From: Ruegeria sp. ANG-S4
GTDB lineage: Bacteria > Pseudomonadota > Alphaproteobacteria > Rhodobacterales > Rhodobacteraceae
Length of the DNA: 64,000 nucleotides
Assembly: GCF_000814005.1 (NCBI RefSeq)
Contig: NZ_JWLK01000005.1
Coordinates: 558,001-622,000 of the forward strand
Direction of reading: 5' to 3'
This document shows positions 56,430 to 64,000 of this stretch, piece after piece. Every line of letters begins with the position of its first letter. The stretch's first letter is position 1. The translations under genes and the position numbers were made by a program. The notes under the pieces were generated by a model. That model had not been told where the DNA came from, did not search any database, and saw only the letters and a list, made by a program, of their open reading frames with translations.

Positions 56430-57977
56430 CTAGCGGTTTTTGAACAAGCTGCCGAGAATTCCGCGAACCATTCGGCGGCCTGTGGTTCCTTTCAGTTCCT
56501 TGATCACTGCCTCGCTCATCGCCGATGCAAAGGTGTCCTTGCGCCGTGTCGTTCGTGCAGAGGAGCGTCCAACCCTGCTGCCGGAATAGCGTCTGGCGGC
56601 GCTGAACTCACGTTCCATGGGCGATTGGCTGGAAATGACCTCATCTGCTTCGGCTTGTTCCGCTTCTTTGGCGGCAGCTGTCGCGCGGGCCTGCAGAATT
56701 TCATAAGCGGATTTTCGATCCACCCTTTCACCATACTTGGCTGACATCGGTGACGCCGCAATGAAGGCTTTACGTTCGTCCTGGGTGACCGGCCCGAGCT
56801 GCGAGCCAGGCGGCCGGATCAGCGTCCGTTCGACGACACCGGGAACGCCTTTTTTCTCGAGCATCGAGGTCACGGCTTCGCCGACGCCAACCTCACGGAT
56901 CGCCGTCTCGGTGTCGAAGTTTGGATTTTCACGATAAGTTTCGGCGGCCAAACGCAGGTTCTTTCGATCCTTGGCAGTGAAGGCGCGCAGGGCGTGTTGA
57001 ATGCGATTGCCCAATTGCCCCAAAATATCTTCGGGTATATCAGCAGGGTTCTGCGTGATGAAATAAACGCCGACGCCCTTGGACCGGATCAGGCGGGCGA
57101 CCTGTTCGACTTTGTCGACCAGAACCTTGGGCGCATCGTCAAACAGCAAATGCGCCTCGTCAAAAAAGAACACCAGCTTGGGTTTGTCCGGATCGCCGAC
57201 CTCGGGCAGTTCTTCGAACAACTCGCTGAGAAGCCACAACAGGAACGTCGCATAAAGTCGCGGCGCACCCATCAATTTGTCCGACGCCAGGATGTTCACC
57301 ATCCCCTGACCGTTTTCATCCGTTCGCATGAGATCGGACAAATCCAGCGCAGGCTCACCAAACAGGTTATTGCCGCCCTGATTTTCAAGAACCAGCAGGC
57401 GGCGTTGAATGGCACCGATGGATGCTGTCGAAACATTACCATAGCGCAAGGACAGTTGCTCTCGGTTCTGGCCTATCCAAACCAACAGCGCCTGCAGGTC
57501 TTTGAGGTCCAGCAATGGCATGCCTTCCTCATCCGCTGCCCTGAATGCGATGTTCAGAATGCCCTCTTGTGCCTCGCTCAGTTCAAGCAGGCGCGACAAC
57601 AGCAGCGGGCCCATTTCGGTTACCGTGGTGCGTACCGGATGACCCTGTTCGCCGAACAAGTCCCAATACGACACCGGGCACGCCGCATAGGAAAACGCGT
57701 CGAACCCGATCCGGGTAGCGCGGTCCTGGAACGCCTGATGCAACTTGTGGTCAGTGCTGCCCGGCTTTGCCAAACCGGAAAGATCGCCTTTGACATCTGA
57801 AAGGAAAACCGGGACGCCCGCCTGCGAAAAGCCTTCGGCCAAAATCTGAAGGGTCACCGTTTTGCCGGTGCCGGTAGCCCCGGCAATCAGACCGTGCCTG
57901 TTAGCATAGTCCAGAGCCAAACCCTGTGGTTGCCCATACGCGTTTCCGCCGCCCCCGACGAAGATCTTATTGCTCAT
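56430..57977 (-). CDS. HerA-like ATPase, DUF853 family
   Basis: A 515-residue P-loop ATPase of the HerA/FtsK superfamily. The start [21 protein letters not shown] is followed by Walker [15 protein letters not shown] and later Walker [18 protein letters not shown] and sensor-like [20 protein letters not shown]. The C-terminus has basic, low-complexity sequence ([19 protein letters not shown]). DUF853 proteins such as E. coli YjgR are uncharacterised; a DNA-translocating role is inferred from the fold. Confidence 0.9.
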   Translation of the reverse strand: MSNKIFVGGGGNAYGQPQGLALDYANRHGLIAGATGTGKTVTLQILAEGFSQAGVPVFLSDVKGDLSGLAKPGSTDHKLHQAFQDRATRIGFDAFSYAACPVSYWDLFGEQGHPVRTTVTEMGPLLLSRLLELSEAQEGILNIAFRAADEEGMPLLDLKDLQALLVWIGQNREQLSLRYGNVSTASIGAIQRRLLVLENQGGNNLFGEPALDLSDLMRTDENGQGMVNILASDKLMGAPRLYATFLLWLLSELFEELPEVGDPDKPKLVFFFDEAHLLFDDAPKVLVDKVEQVARLIRSKGVGVYFITQNPADIPEDILGQLGNRIQHALRAFTAKDRKNLRLAAETYRENPNFDTETAIREVGVGEAVTSMLEKKGVPGVVERTLIRPPGSQLGPVTQDERKAFIAASPMSAKYGERVDRKSAYEILQARATAAAKEAEQAEADEVISSQSPMEREFSAARRYSGSRVGRSSARTTRRKDTFASAMSEAVIKELKGTTGRRMVRGILGSLFKNR

Positions 57978-58101
57978 CTAATACCTGTCCCAAATTCTAT
58001 CGATCTGACCAAAGCATACAAAGTTAACCTTTGAGTGCGATAGTCAATCTGCCTTCCAAGCGGCGCTTCGTTCGGAGGGCATACTTCCTCCCTGTCGACT
58101 G

Positions 58102-58127
58102 GCCGTGCCTTCGGGCACGGCTTTTTT
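58102..58127 (+). terminator. Orphan terminator 1 with UUCG tetraloop
   Basis: GCCGTGCC (58102-58109) and GGCACGGC (58114-58121) enclose TTCG, followed by six T. A second hairpin GGAGGG/CCTCCC (58074-58079 with 58087-58092) precedes it. No gene on this strand ends here, so an upstream small transcript is implied. Confidence 0.85.
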
Positions 58128-58178
58128 CCAAAAATGGCGGTTTATTATACGAAATGCATCACTTTCTTCGGTTTGCAG

Positions 58179-58207
58179 TTGACCACTGGGTTCCCCTTTC
58201 GTAACGT
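58179..58207 (+). promoter_or_regulatory. Promoter of the small-RNA candidate
   Basis: TTGACC (58179-58184), exactly 17 bases, TAACGT (58202-58207). A start near A58214 is predicted. Confidence 0.6.
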
Positions 58208-58213
58208 CCCGCC

Positions 58214-58282
58214 ATAACTAAGTCGGCCAGTCCGACGGGGAGAAACTTAACGTGAAGGGAGCCGCTCCACCGGCTCCCTTTT
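58214..58282 (+). ncRNA. Candidate small RNA, about 69 bases
   Basis: The predicted transcript has hairpin GTCGG-CCAGT-CCGAC (58222-58236), an unpaired A-rich linker with GGGGAG (58237-58242), and a terminator stem GGGAGCCG/CGGCTCCC (58257-58264 with 58271-58278) then TTTT. It has its own promoter. Alternatively it is an attenuated leader of ialB, or encodes a 13-codon peptide from GTG 58252. I do not recognise an Rfam family. Confidence 0.5.
58257..58282 (+). terminator. Orphan terminator 2
   Basis: GGGAGCCG pairs with CGGCTCCC around CTCCAC, followed by TTTT. It ends the small-RNA candidate about 140 bases before ialB. Confidence 0.85.
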
Positions 58283-58422
58283 CTGTTGAGTGAACCAGTG
58301 GAATTTCAGCTAAACCGGCAGGAATCCGTTTATTTGAAGCCTTGAGAGTCGGTTTGATCCTGACACGCCCAAACAGGGATGATAGACGGAACAAAAAGCT
58401 GGATCAGCAATATGAGGCATTC

Positions 58423-59037
58423 ATGATCAGGAAACTTGTCCCATTCAATTTGATAGCTGCCGCCTTGTGGTGCAGCGTCGCCCACGCACAGGAAAGCACC
58501 CAGACCGAGGCAGCTGAAACGGAAGCCCCCGCAACTCAGCAAGCCGATCCCAATGATCTGGACTTGGGCGAAGAAGGTCCGCGCGTCGGCCAGCAATACG
58601 CCAAGGATACGTCTGGCGACTGGGAAGTGTCGTGCTTCAAAACCGAAAACGACAATGACCCTTGCGCCCTGCGGCAGATCCTGACCGGAGAGCAAGGCCA
58701 GCCAATCGCTGAAATGACTGTTCAGAAACTCCCCGAGGGCAGTGCCGCCGCGGCGGCTGCAACCGTGGTCGTTCCACTGGAGACACATTTGCCATCGCAG
58801 CTGGCTTTGTCCATCGATGGCGCCCCGGGCAAGCGTTACAACTATCACCATTGCAACCCGGTTGGCTGTCTTGTTCAGCTTGGCTTCACGCAAGGTGATC
58901 TGGACGCATTGAAAGCGGGCAACAAAGCCATCATCTCGCTCGTTTCGGTTTTGGCACCGACCCAAGTTCTGGAAATCGACGTGTCCCTGAGCGGCTTCAC
59001 CGCAGGGTTTGACGGGTTGCCGTTGAACCAGAACTGA
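58423..59037 (+). CDS. Invasion-associated locus B (IalB) family exported protein
   Basis: A 204-residue protein with a signal peptide (LVPFNLIAAALWCSVAHAQ, cleavage after AHA), an acidic linker (residues 25-60), and the IalB domain: GDWEVSCFKTENDNDPCALRQ, QPIAEMTVQKLPEG, YHHCNPVGCLVQ. Four Cys are placed for two disulphides. IalB of Bartonella aids erythrocyte entry, but the family is common in free-living alphaproteobacteria with unknown role. ATG 58423 begins the signal peptide; the frame upstream runs into the leader. Confidence 0.88.
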   Translation: MIRKLVPFNLIAAALWCSVAHAQESTQTEAAETEAPATQQADPNDLDLGEEGPRVGQQYAKDTSGDWEVSCFKTENDNDPCALRQILTGEQGQPIAEMTVQKLPEGSAAAAAATVVVPLETHLPSQLALSIDGAPGKRYNYHHCNPVGCLVQLGFTQGDLDALKAGNKAIISLVSVLAPTQVLEIDVSLSGFTAGFDGLPLNQN

Positions 59038-59063
59038 TCGTCAGAGCGACGACTTCCGAAAGA

Positions 59064-59098
59064 GCGCCGCTGGTAATCCGCCTGCGGCGCTTTCTTTT
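59064..59098 (+). terminator. Terminator of the IalB-family gene
   Basis: GCGCCGC (59064-59070) pairs with GCGGCGC (59084-59090), followed by TTTCTTTT. Confidence 0.82.
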
Positions 59099-59105
59099 GC
59101 CTTAT

Positions 59106-60314
59106 CTAGACACGCTTCAACGCCAGCACAGCGTTCAACCCGCCAAATGCAAAAGCATTGCTGAGCGCCACGTCGATCTTTGCTTCTCGTGCCTCGTTGG
59201 GAACAACGTCCAAGGCGCATTCCGGGTCGGGTTCTTCATAGCTGATTGTGGGTGCGATGATACCGTCGCGCAGGGCCATGATACAGGCCAACAGCTCGAC
59301 AGCCCCAGTGCCTCCGATCAGATGGCCGTGCATCGACTTGGTGGATGAGATCATCAGATCATCGGCATGCTTGCCAAACACATCTGCGACAGCCGCGCAC
59401 TCTGTCTTGTCATTTGCCGCCGTGCCGGTGCCATGCGCGTTGATGTAGCCGACATCGCTGGCGTTCAGGCGGGCATCGGCCAACGCCCCGGCCATCGCAC
59501 GCGATGCACCCTGTTTGCTGGGCATTACGATGTCTGCCGCGTCCGAGGACATGGCGAACCCAACCACCTCGCACAAGATGTCAGAGCCCCTGTTTTTCGC
59601 GTGTTCGTATTCCTCAAACACGAAAACACCTGCGCCTTCACCCTGGACCATCCCGTTGCGGTTCGCGCTGAAGGGGCGGCAGGCGTCCTTGGACATGACG
59701 CGCAGCCCTTCCCATGCCTTGACGCCGCCAAAGCACAACATGGATTCCGATCCACCGGTCAGCATTGCGGGCGCTGCGCCGCTGCGCACCATCTGGAACG
59801 CCAATGCCATTGCGTGATTCGAGGATGCGCAGGCGGTTGAAACGGTAAAGCTGGGTCCCTTGAGGTTGTGCTCCATCGACACGTGGCTGGCAGCCGCGTT
59901 GTTCATCAGTTTGGGCACAACGAAGGGATGCACACGGTTTTTCCCGTCTTCATAGACCGAGCGGTAATTGTCGTCCCAGGTTGAGACGCCGCCCCCTGCC
60001 GTGCCCAGAACCACCCCGGACCGGGCGGCGAGTTCGCCGTGGAATTCTATGCCGGACTGTTGGATAGCCTCTTTCGCGGCGGTCAACGTGAATTGCGTGA
60101 ACCGGTCGTACAGCGACATTTGCTGGCGGTTGAACCGGCCTTCGGCCTCGAACCCGCGCACCTGACCGCCGATCTTGATCGCCAGCCGTTCGACGTCACG
60201 AAACTCAAGCTCGGATATTCCGCAACGCCCTTCCCGCATTGCTTCCAACGTGTCGGGCACCGAATGCCCCAGCGAGTTGATGGTGCCGGCACCCGTAATG
60301 ACAACGCGTTTCAT
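59106..60314 (-). CDS. Beta-ketoacyl-ACP synthase (KAS II type, NodE-like)
   Basis: A 402-residue condensing enzyme with the Cys-His-His triad: STACASSNHAM, NAHGTGTAANDKTE and KSMHGHLIGGTGAVE. Length and pairing with the neighbouring special acyl carrier protein resemble NodE/NodF of rhizobia and the FabF-like enzymes of very-long-chain acyl clusters. It is distinct from the housekeeping fabF, which normally sits with acpP. It is last in the lpxD-acp-kas order, so it may make an unusual acyl chain for a lipid. The product is inferred only. Confidence 0.88.
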   Translation of the reverse strand: MKRVVITGAGTINSLGHSVPDTLEAMREGRCGISELEFRDVERLAIKIGGQVRGFEAEGRFNRQQMSLYDRFTQFTLTAAKEAIQQSGIEFHGELAARSGVVLGTAGGGVSTWDDNYRSVYEDGKNRVHPFVVPKLMNNAAASHVSMEHNLKGPSFTVSTACASSNHAMALAFQMVRSGAAPAMLTGGSESMLCFGGVKAWEGLRVMSKDACRPFSANRNGMVQGEGAGVFVFEEYEHAKNRGSDILCEVVGFAMSSDAADIVMPSKQGASRAMAGALADARLNASDVGYINAHGTGTAANDKTECAAVADVFGKHADDLMISSTKSMHGHLIGGTGAVELLACIMALRDGIIAPTISYEEPDPECALDVVPNEAREAKIDVALSNAFAFGGLNAVLALKRV

Positions 60315-60322
60315 GTGTGGTG

Positions 60323-60580
60323 TCAGACCTTTTCCGACACGAGCTTTTCGATACCCGCAATGATGGCCGCAACATTCGAAATGTCGAAGTCGCTGGCCGA
60401 TGGCTCATTCGCATTGAACGGGATCGAGATGTCGAATTCTTCTTCGATGGCAAAGATACTTTCGACCAGACCCAGACTATCGATACCCAGATCCTCCAGC
60501 GTGCTGTCGGGTTTGACGTCCGATGGCTCCAGAACGGCCTGCTCTGCAATGATTGCGATGACGCGGTCGCTGATGCTCAT
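60323..60580 (-). CDS. Specialised acyl carrier protein (NodF/AcpXL-like)
   Basis: An 85-residue carrier with the phosphopantetheine serine in LGIDSLGLVESIFAIEEEF near residue 34. The helix II sequence DSLGLVE differs from the DSLDTVE of housekeeping AcpP and recalls NodF (DSLGLAD). The stretch after it (ISIPFNANEPSASDFDISN) is also unlike AcpP. It is eight bases from the ketosynthase gene and 32 bases after lpxD, suggesting one operon. Confidence 0.88.
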   Translation of the reverse strand: MSISDRVIAIIAEQAVLEPSDVKPDSTLEDLGIDSLGLVESIFAIEEEFDISIPFNANEPSASDFDISNVAAIIAGIEKLVSEKV

Positions 60581-60612
60581 GTCGTTCCTCTGATTGTCGC
60601 GTTGAGGATGAT

Positions 60613-61704
60613 TTAATCGCTCGGCGGCTGTTTGAAAACAGCCTTTTTAAGGGCCGCAATGTCGCGCGCAAGACGCGGAAGTCGGCGCTGCGCTTTGTAG
60701 ATTTCGGTATGGCTGTCCATTTTCACGCCGGGATATCCCATAATAACACGACCGGCGGGCACATTGGACAGAATTTTGGTTCCACCGCCCGAGATCACGC
60801 CGTCCCCGATGAAAATGTTATCGACCACGCCGGTCTGGCCGCCTAGGACCACGTTATTGCCAATTTCGACCGAGCCCGAAACGCCGGTCTGCCCGCACAG
60901 CAGGCAATCCCGCCCCACCCTGGTGTTGTGGCCAACATGCACGAGGTTATCCAGCTTCGTGCCGCTGCCGATCACCGTGTTTCGGATCGTGCCATTGTCG
61001 ACCGTACAATTCGAGCCGACTTCGACGTCATCGCCAATTTCCACGGCCCCCAGAGAATGAATGCGCAACCAACTTTGCGCTTTGGCTTCGCCCTGATCGC
61101 CCAAGGTCTTACGTGCATTCTCGGCCCCTGACACTTCGGGCGTTACAAAGCTGAAACCGTCGCCGCCAATCCGTGCACCGGGTTGAGCTATGAACCTGTC
61201 TCCAATCTGGCACCGTGCCCCAATACTGACCATCTCACGCAGCAGGGCATTTGCACCAATTGTGGCGTCCATTCCGATCACGCAATGTGACCCGATCACG
61301 GACCCCGCGCCGACCTTTGCCCGCGCACCGATAACGGCCAATGGGCCAATAGAAACGTCAGCGCCCAGTTCAGCCGATGGGTCGATTATGGCCGAGGGGT
61401 GTATCCCTTTGGCAATGCCCTGCCCTCGATCAAGCATTGACGTAACGCCAGCCATTGCCATGCGCGGCCGTTTTACAAATATCGCGGCTTCAAGGCCAAG
61501 GGCCTTCCAATCCGCGCCTTCCCACAACACGGCGGCGCGTGCGCTGCCCGCGGACAAGGACTCGGCAAACTTGGGGGCCATTGCCATTGCAAGGTCTGTC
61601 GGTCCGGCATCTTTCGGCTCTGCTGCTCGCAAAACCGCCAGATCCGTAATCCCTTCGGCCTCGGCACCTAGGGATTGTGCGATCTGTTGGACGGTGAACT
61701 GCAT
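60613..61704 (-). CDS. lpxD: UDP-3-O-acylglucosamine N-acyltransferase
   Basis: LpxD adds the N-linked 3-hydroxyacyl chain in lipid A synthesis. The 363-residue protein has the uridine-binding N-terminal domain (FTVQQIAQSLGAEAEGI) and a left-handed beta-helix of hexapeptide repeats, with the catalytic His in LVHVGHNTRVGRDCLLCGQ (19 residues). It is away from the usual bamA-fabZ-lpxA-lpxB cluster, and is followed by a special carrier protein and ketosynthase; it could be a second or the sole lpxD. Confidence 0.92.
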   Translation of the reverse strand: MQFTVQQIAQSLGAEAEGITDLAVLRAAEPKDAGPTDLAMAMAPKFAESLSAGSARAAVLWEGADWKALGLEAAIFVKRPRMAMAGVTSMLDRGQGIAKGIHPSAIIDPSAELGADVSIGPLAVIGARAKVGAGSVIGSHCVIGMDATIGANALLREMVSIGARCQIGDRFIAQPGARIGGDGFSFVTPEVSGAENARKTLGDQGEAKAQSWLRIHSLGAVEIGDDVEVGSNCTVDNGTIRNTVIGSGTKLDNLVHVGHNTRVGRDCLLCGQTGVSGSVEIGNNVVLGGQTGVVDNIFIGDGVISGGGTKILSNVPAGRVIMGYPGVKMDSHTEIYKAQRRLPRLARDIAALKKAVFKQPPSD

Positions 61705-61738
61705 GACGGGCTTCCTTGCGGCAGGATTTGGCCCGTGA

Positions 61739-63340
61739 TTACCCCTGAACGTCGGGAAGAACCACCCCTGCCTTTTGAAGCGCGTCCCAGATTTTCCGAT
61801 CCCGGTCGTAAACGTCGCGGCGATACTGAACCTCGCCGCGCGGTCCGATATAGGCGGTACGGTAGATCAGGTGCACAGGCACCGACTGTTCAAGCTCCAC
61901 CTTGGTCTCTTTCCCGGTGTTCAACACGCGATGGAAAAACGCCTTTGGATCTTCTTCCTGACGCGCCAGCAGGGCGTAGGCAAATTCGAACGGTTGCGCC
62001 AGCCGGATGCAGCCATGCGAGAACGCCCGGACCTCACGCGCGAACAGACTTTTCTGAGGCGTATCATGAAGATAGATGTTGTACTTGTTGGGGAACATGA
62101 ACTTCACGAGGCCCAAAGCGTTGCTTTTGCTGGGGGGCTGACGCATCGAGAAGGGAAAATTCCGCTCGGTGAATTGGTTGAAGTCCACCGCGCCACGGTT
62201 CACCTGACGCCCCCGACGGTCGGTGATCTGGATGTGCCCCACGGCATTTGGGTTCGCTCGCAGTTTTGGAAGGTATTCCTTGGTGATGATCGAGCGTGGT
62301 ACATACCAGCTCGGGTTGATCACCATATGCTCCATTTCATCCGAAAACTCGGGACTGCGGCGATCATGCGTGTTCTTGCCGATGACTGCGCGTGTCTCAA
62401 AAGTCACGCGCCCATCGTCCACGATCTTGGCTGAGAAATCAGCCTGATTGACCAGAACGTGGCGTTCACCGCGCTCTTCGGGCAACCAGCGCTCACGCTC
62501 CATCGCGACCAGAACAGCCTTCAAACGGTCCGATGCCGGACGGTTTAGCTCCGTGATGGTCCCTTTTCCGGCGACACCGTCCGCTTCAAGCCCATGGGCC
62601 GTCTGAAACGCCTGCACTGCGGCGACAAGCTTGTCGTCATAGTCCGGGCTGGCCGTAGGTTTGAGGTATCCCATCGCCACGAGACGATTGCGGAGCTTGA
62701 TCACGTTCGCTCCTGAATCACCACGTTCAAGCTTGGTCACAGGCACGGTCGCGCCCCACCCGCCTTGCGCCATCAGGTCCTTGAGCGCCATCTTCTGCTT
62801 CATCAACGCACGATATTGCGGAGAATCCGGACCCAGTTGCTGGATGTATTTGCCGCCCTGCCCGTTTGCCAGCTGCTGCAAATGGTCCGACGCCGGGTGC
62901 CGGTCCACATTGCGTACCAAGCCAGCGTCGATTTTGGACGGTTGAACGGTGCCCGCCTGCAAGTCGCTGGCGTAACGCACAAAAACGCGGCTCAATTCTG
63001 CTTCGACAGCACCCAGATCACGCGTTGTGCGGGCCTGCTCCATCTGCTCCATAAGCGACTTCGCATCGTAGCGTCCGGACGGTAAGCCGTGCCGGTCGGT
63101 ACTTGACAGCGCCTGCATCAGCGCGGCGCGACGCGCTTTGTGTTCTGGTCCCGTCCCAACCCACAGCGGTTCATAGCCGTTCTCGCGGTAGTATGCAGAG
63201 ATCGCGGGACTTGAAACCGTGCTTTCGGCCAATGCCATTTGAAACGCGGTTGGGCTTGTGTCGCCTTTCGCAACGGATGCGGACAATGCAAACCCTATGG
63301 CAAACAGGAAACGGGTCGTTGAACGGGAAACGGACGGCAT
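61739..63340 (-). CDS. L,D-transpeptidase (YcbB/LdtD type) with peptidoglycan-binding domain
   Basis: The 533-residue protein has an N-terminal signal (RFLFAIGFALSASVAKG), a helical YcbB N-domain, a PG_binding_1 module (VIKLRNRLVAMGYLK and VQAFQTAHGLEADGVAGKGT), and the YkuD catalytic domain ending HGCIRLAQPFEFA with the nucleophile Cys. It makes 3-3 cross-links in murein. ATG 63340 is chosen; an ATG seven codons upstream is possible. It is divergent from a DUF882 gene, recalling E. coli ycbB-ycbK. Confidence 0.93.
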   Translation of the reverse strand: MPSVSRSTTRFLFAIGFALSASVAKGDTSPTAFQMALAESTVSSPAISAYYRENGYEPLWVGTGPEHKARRAALMQALSSTDRHGLPSGRYDAKSLMEQMEQARTTRDLGAVEAELSRVFVRYASDLQAGTVQPSKIDAGLVRNVDRHPASDHLQQLANGQGGKYIQQLGPDSPQYRALMKQKMALKDLMAQGGWGATVPVTKLERGDSGANVIKLRNRLVAMGYLKPTASPDYDDKLVAAVQAFQTAHGLEADGVAGKGTITELNRPASDRLKAVLVAMERERWLPEERGERHVLVNQADFSAKIVDDGRVTFETRAVIGKNTHDRRSPEFSDEMEHMVINPSWYVPRSIITKEYLPKLRANPNAVGHIQITDRRGRQVNRGAVDFNQFTERNFPFSMRQPPSKSNALGLVKFMFPNKYNIYLHDTPQKSLFAREVRAFSHGCIRLAQPFEFAYALLARQEEDPKAFFHRVLNTGKETKVELEQSVPVHLIYRTAYIGPRGEVQYRRDVYDRDRKIWDALQKAGVVLPDVQG

Positions 63341-63687
63341 GGGATGACCTTGATTATTCAATAACTTGGATGCCTTCTTCGAAGGCGTAGGGAAAATAAT
63401 GTTCGTTCGCTGCGATGTTGTCTATTCACAAATGTATCACCAAACTGCATCTTTCTCGCGCTGATGCGCGTTTGCATCTTGGCATGACGCAACTGCCCAT
63501 GAAATTAACACTCCTGTGTCAATTGCGCAAAAATCTGCCGAAAATTCCCCCTTGAAATCGTCTGAGCGAAAGACTGCTTGGCTCGCGAATCCGCCTGTGT
63601 CATAAAAACCGCATCTGGGATGGGAAAAAATTAAGACGGCGCGCGTAACATCGTGTGCAGGCAGGAACAGTACGGGACGAAACAAAA
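63341..63687. other. 347-base divergent intergenic region between LDT and DUF882 genes
   Basis: No gene is supported. It must carry the two divergent promoters. It is AT-richer than the genes. I see no clear operator or terminator. Confidence 0.5.
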
Positions 63688-64000
63688 ATGACCAAGAGCA
63701 GTAGTCCGGGCCTTACCCGGCGTGCCCTATTGGGCGCATTCGCCGCTACGGCAGTGATCGCGGCACCCACGTATTCCAATGCAGCAGGATTTCTTCGCGG
63801 CGGTGGCGATATTCGTCGCATCCGCATGTACTCGGGCCGGACCGGCGAACGGATCGATATGGTCTATTGGGTCGACGGCAAATACATCAAAGACGCCGTT
63901 AAAGAAGTTAACCATTTCATGCGTGACTGGCGCAACGATCAGGTCAAAAGCATGGACCTGCGGACAATCGACATCATGGCGGCCTCGCACAACCTGCTGG
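63688..64000 (+). CDS. DUF882 (MepK/YcbK-like, peptidase M15) protein, cut by window end
   Basis: The visible 104 residues begin with a twin-arginine type signal (GLTRRALLGAFAATAVIAA, likely cleaved after SNA), followed by the DUF882 start RRIRMYSGRTGERIDMVYW and NHFMRDWRNDQVKSMD. The zinc ligands lie beyond the window. E. coli YcbK (MepK) is a murein endopeptidase that cuts 3-3 cross-links and is also Tat-exported. The divergent L,D-transpeptidase makes those links. Confidence 0.87.
   Translation, partial: MTKSSSPGLTRRALLGAFAATAVIAAPTYSNAAGFLRGGGDIRRIRMYSGRTGERIDMVYWVDGKYIKDAVKEVNHFMRDWRNDQVKSMDLRTIDIMAASHNLL

Larger units (their letters stand above)
57978..58422. other. 445-base intergenic region with two orphan rightward terminators
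   Basis: No protein gene is supported. It lies between the divergent HerA-like gene and the ialB gene. It holds two rightward intrinsic terminators (58102-58127; 58257-58282), neither behind a coding gene, and a good promoter (58179-58207) placed to make a transcript of about 69 bases ending at the second. The leader of ialB occupies the rest. Confidence 0.7.

Noticed and set aside
58074..58092. GGAGGG/CCTCCC hairpin as a cuckoo-type (CcsR) sRNA
   Set aside because: CcsR RNAs expose CUCCUCCC in loops and occur as arrays after a DUF1127 gene; here the motif is paired and no array or DUF1127 gene is adjacent.
58423..59037. IalB protein as evidence of a pathogen
   Set aside because: The family is widespread in free-living alphaproteobacteria; nothing else in the window suggests pathogenicity.

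Overview
The window reads as a chromosomal segment of a marine alphaproteobacterium of the Rhodobacteraceae (Roseobacter group, Ruegeria-like). The grounds are high-GC coding sequence, ChpT of the CtrA phosphorelay, PstA with an N-terminal extension, the OlsB/OlsA ornithine-lipid pair, DUF1127 and DUF3553 proteins, and putative alphaproteobacterial SOS (GTTC-N7-GTTC) and CtrA (TTAA-N7-TTAA) sites. Species assignment is inference. I see no prophage, transposase, CRISPR array or replication origin.

Layout. 1-8.1 kb: the end of recG, a 40-residue membrane microprotein behind an SOS-type box, MarC, an IscU-like protein, HisI, a tRNA-modification operon (trmFO, methyltransferase, gluQ), a crotonase and a hotdog thioesterase. 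8.1-13.7 kb: a DUF1127 gene divergent from a MocR regulator, an NTF2-like protein, rplM-rpsI, an MDR reductase, an Ala-rich anchored protein and tRNA-Ser(CGA). 13.7-26.2 kb: a tandem DUF2059 pair, rplU-rpmA, a GNAT/LysE/GNAT/obgE/proB/proA run, chpT facing DUF3553-olsB-olsA, and rpsB-tsf. 26.4-35.9 kb: aroQ translationally coupled to a LuxR solo, then lipid and acyl-CoA genes (two SDRs, MDR reductase, phosphotransferase, DsbA-fold isomerase, beta-lactamase-like protein, TesB, GcdH).

36-45.5 kb is a phosphate regulon read leftwards: yicC, gmk, gamma-carbonic anhydrase, a PhoR without membrane segments, then behind a three-repeat Pho box pstS, pstC, pstA, pstB, phoU, phoB. 45.6-50 kb: a PAS protein next to a perfect CtrA-type site, class II DAHP synthase, a GlxA/AraC regulator and a PQQ-type sugar dehydrogenase. 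50.2-55.9 kb: a complete HAAT/Liv ABC transporter interrupted by a low-GC orphan gene. 56-64 kb: a small lipoprotein, a HerA-like ATPase, an intergenic region with two orphan terminators (candidate sRNAs), an IalB protein, lpxD with a NodF/NodE-like carrier protein and ketosynthase, and an L,D-transpeptidase divergent from a DUF882 (MepK-like) gene.

The best candidates for undescribed biology are the SOS-box microprotein (1651-1877), the small-RNA candidate with its own promoter and terminator (58179-58282), the CtrA-site/PAS gene, the LuxR solo fused translationally to aroQ, the NodEF-like pair beside lpxD, and the orphan gene inside the liv operon.
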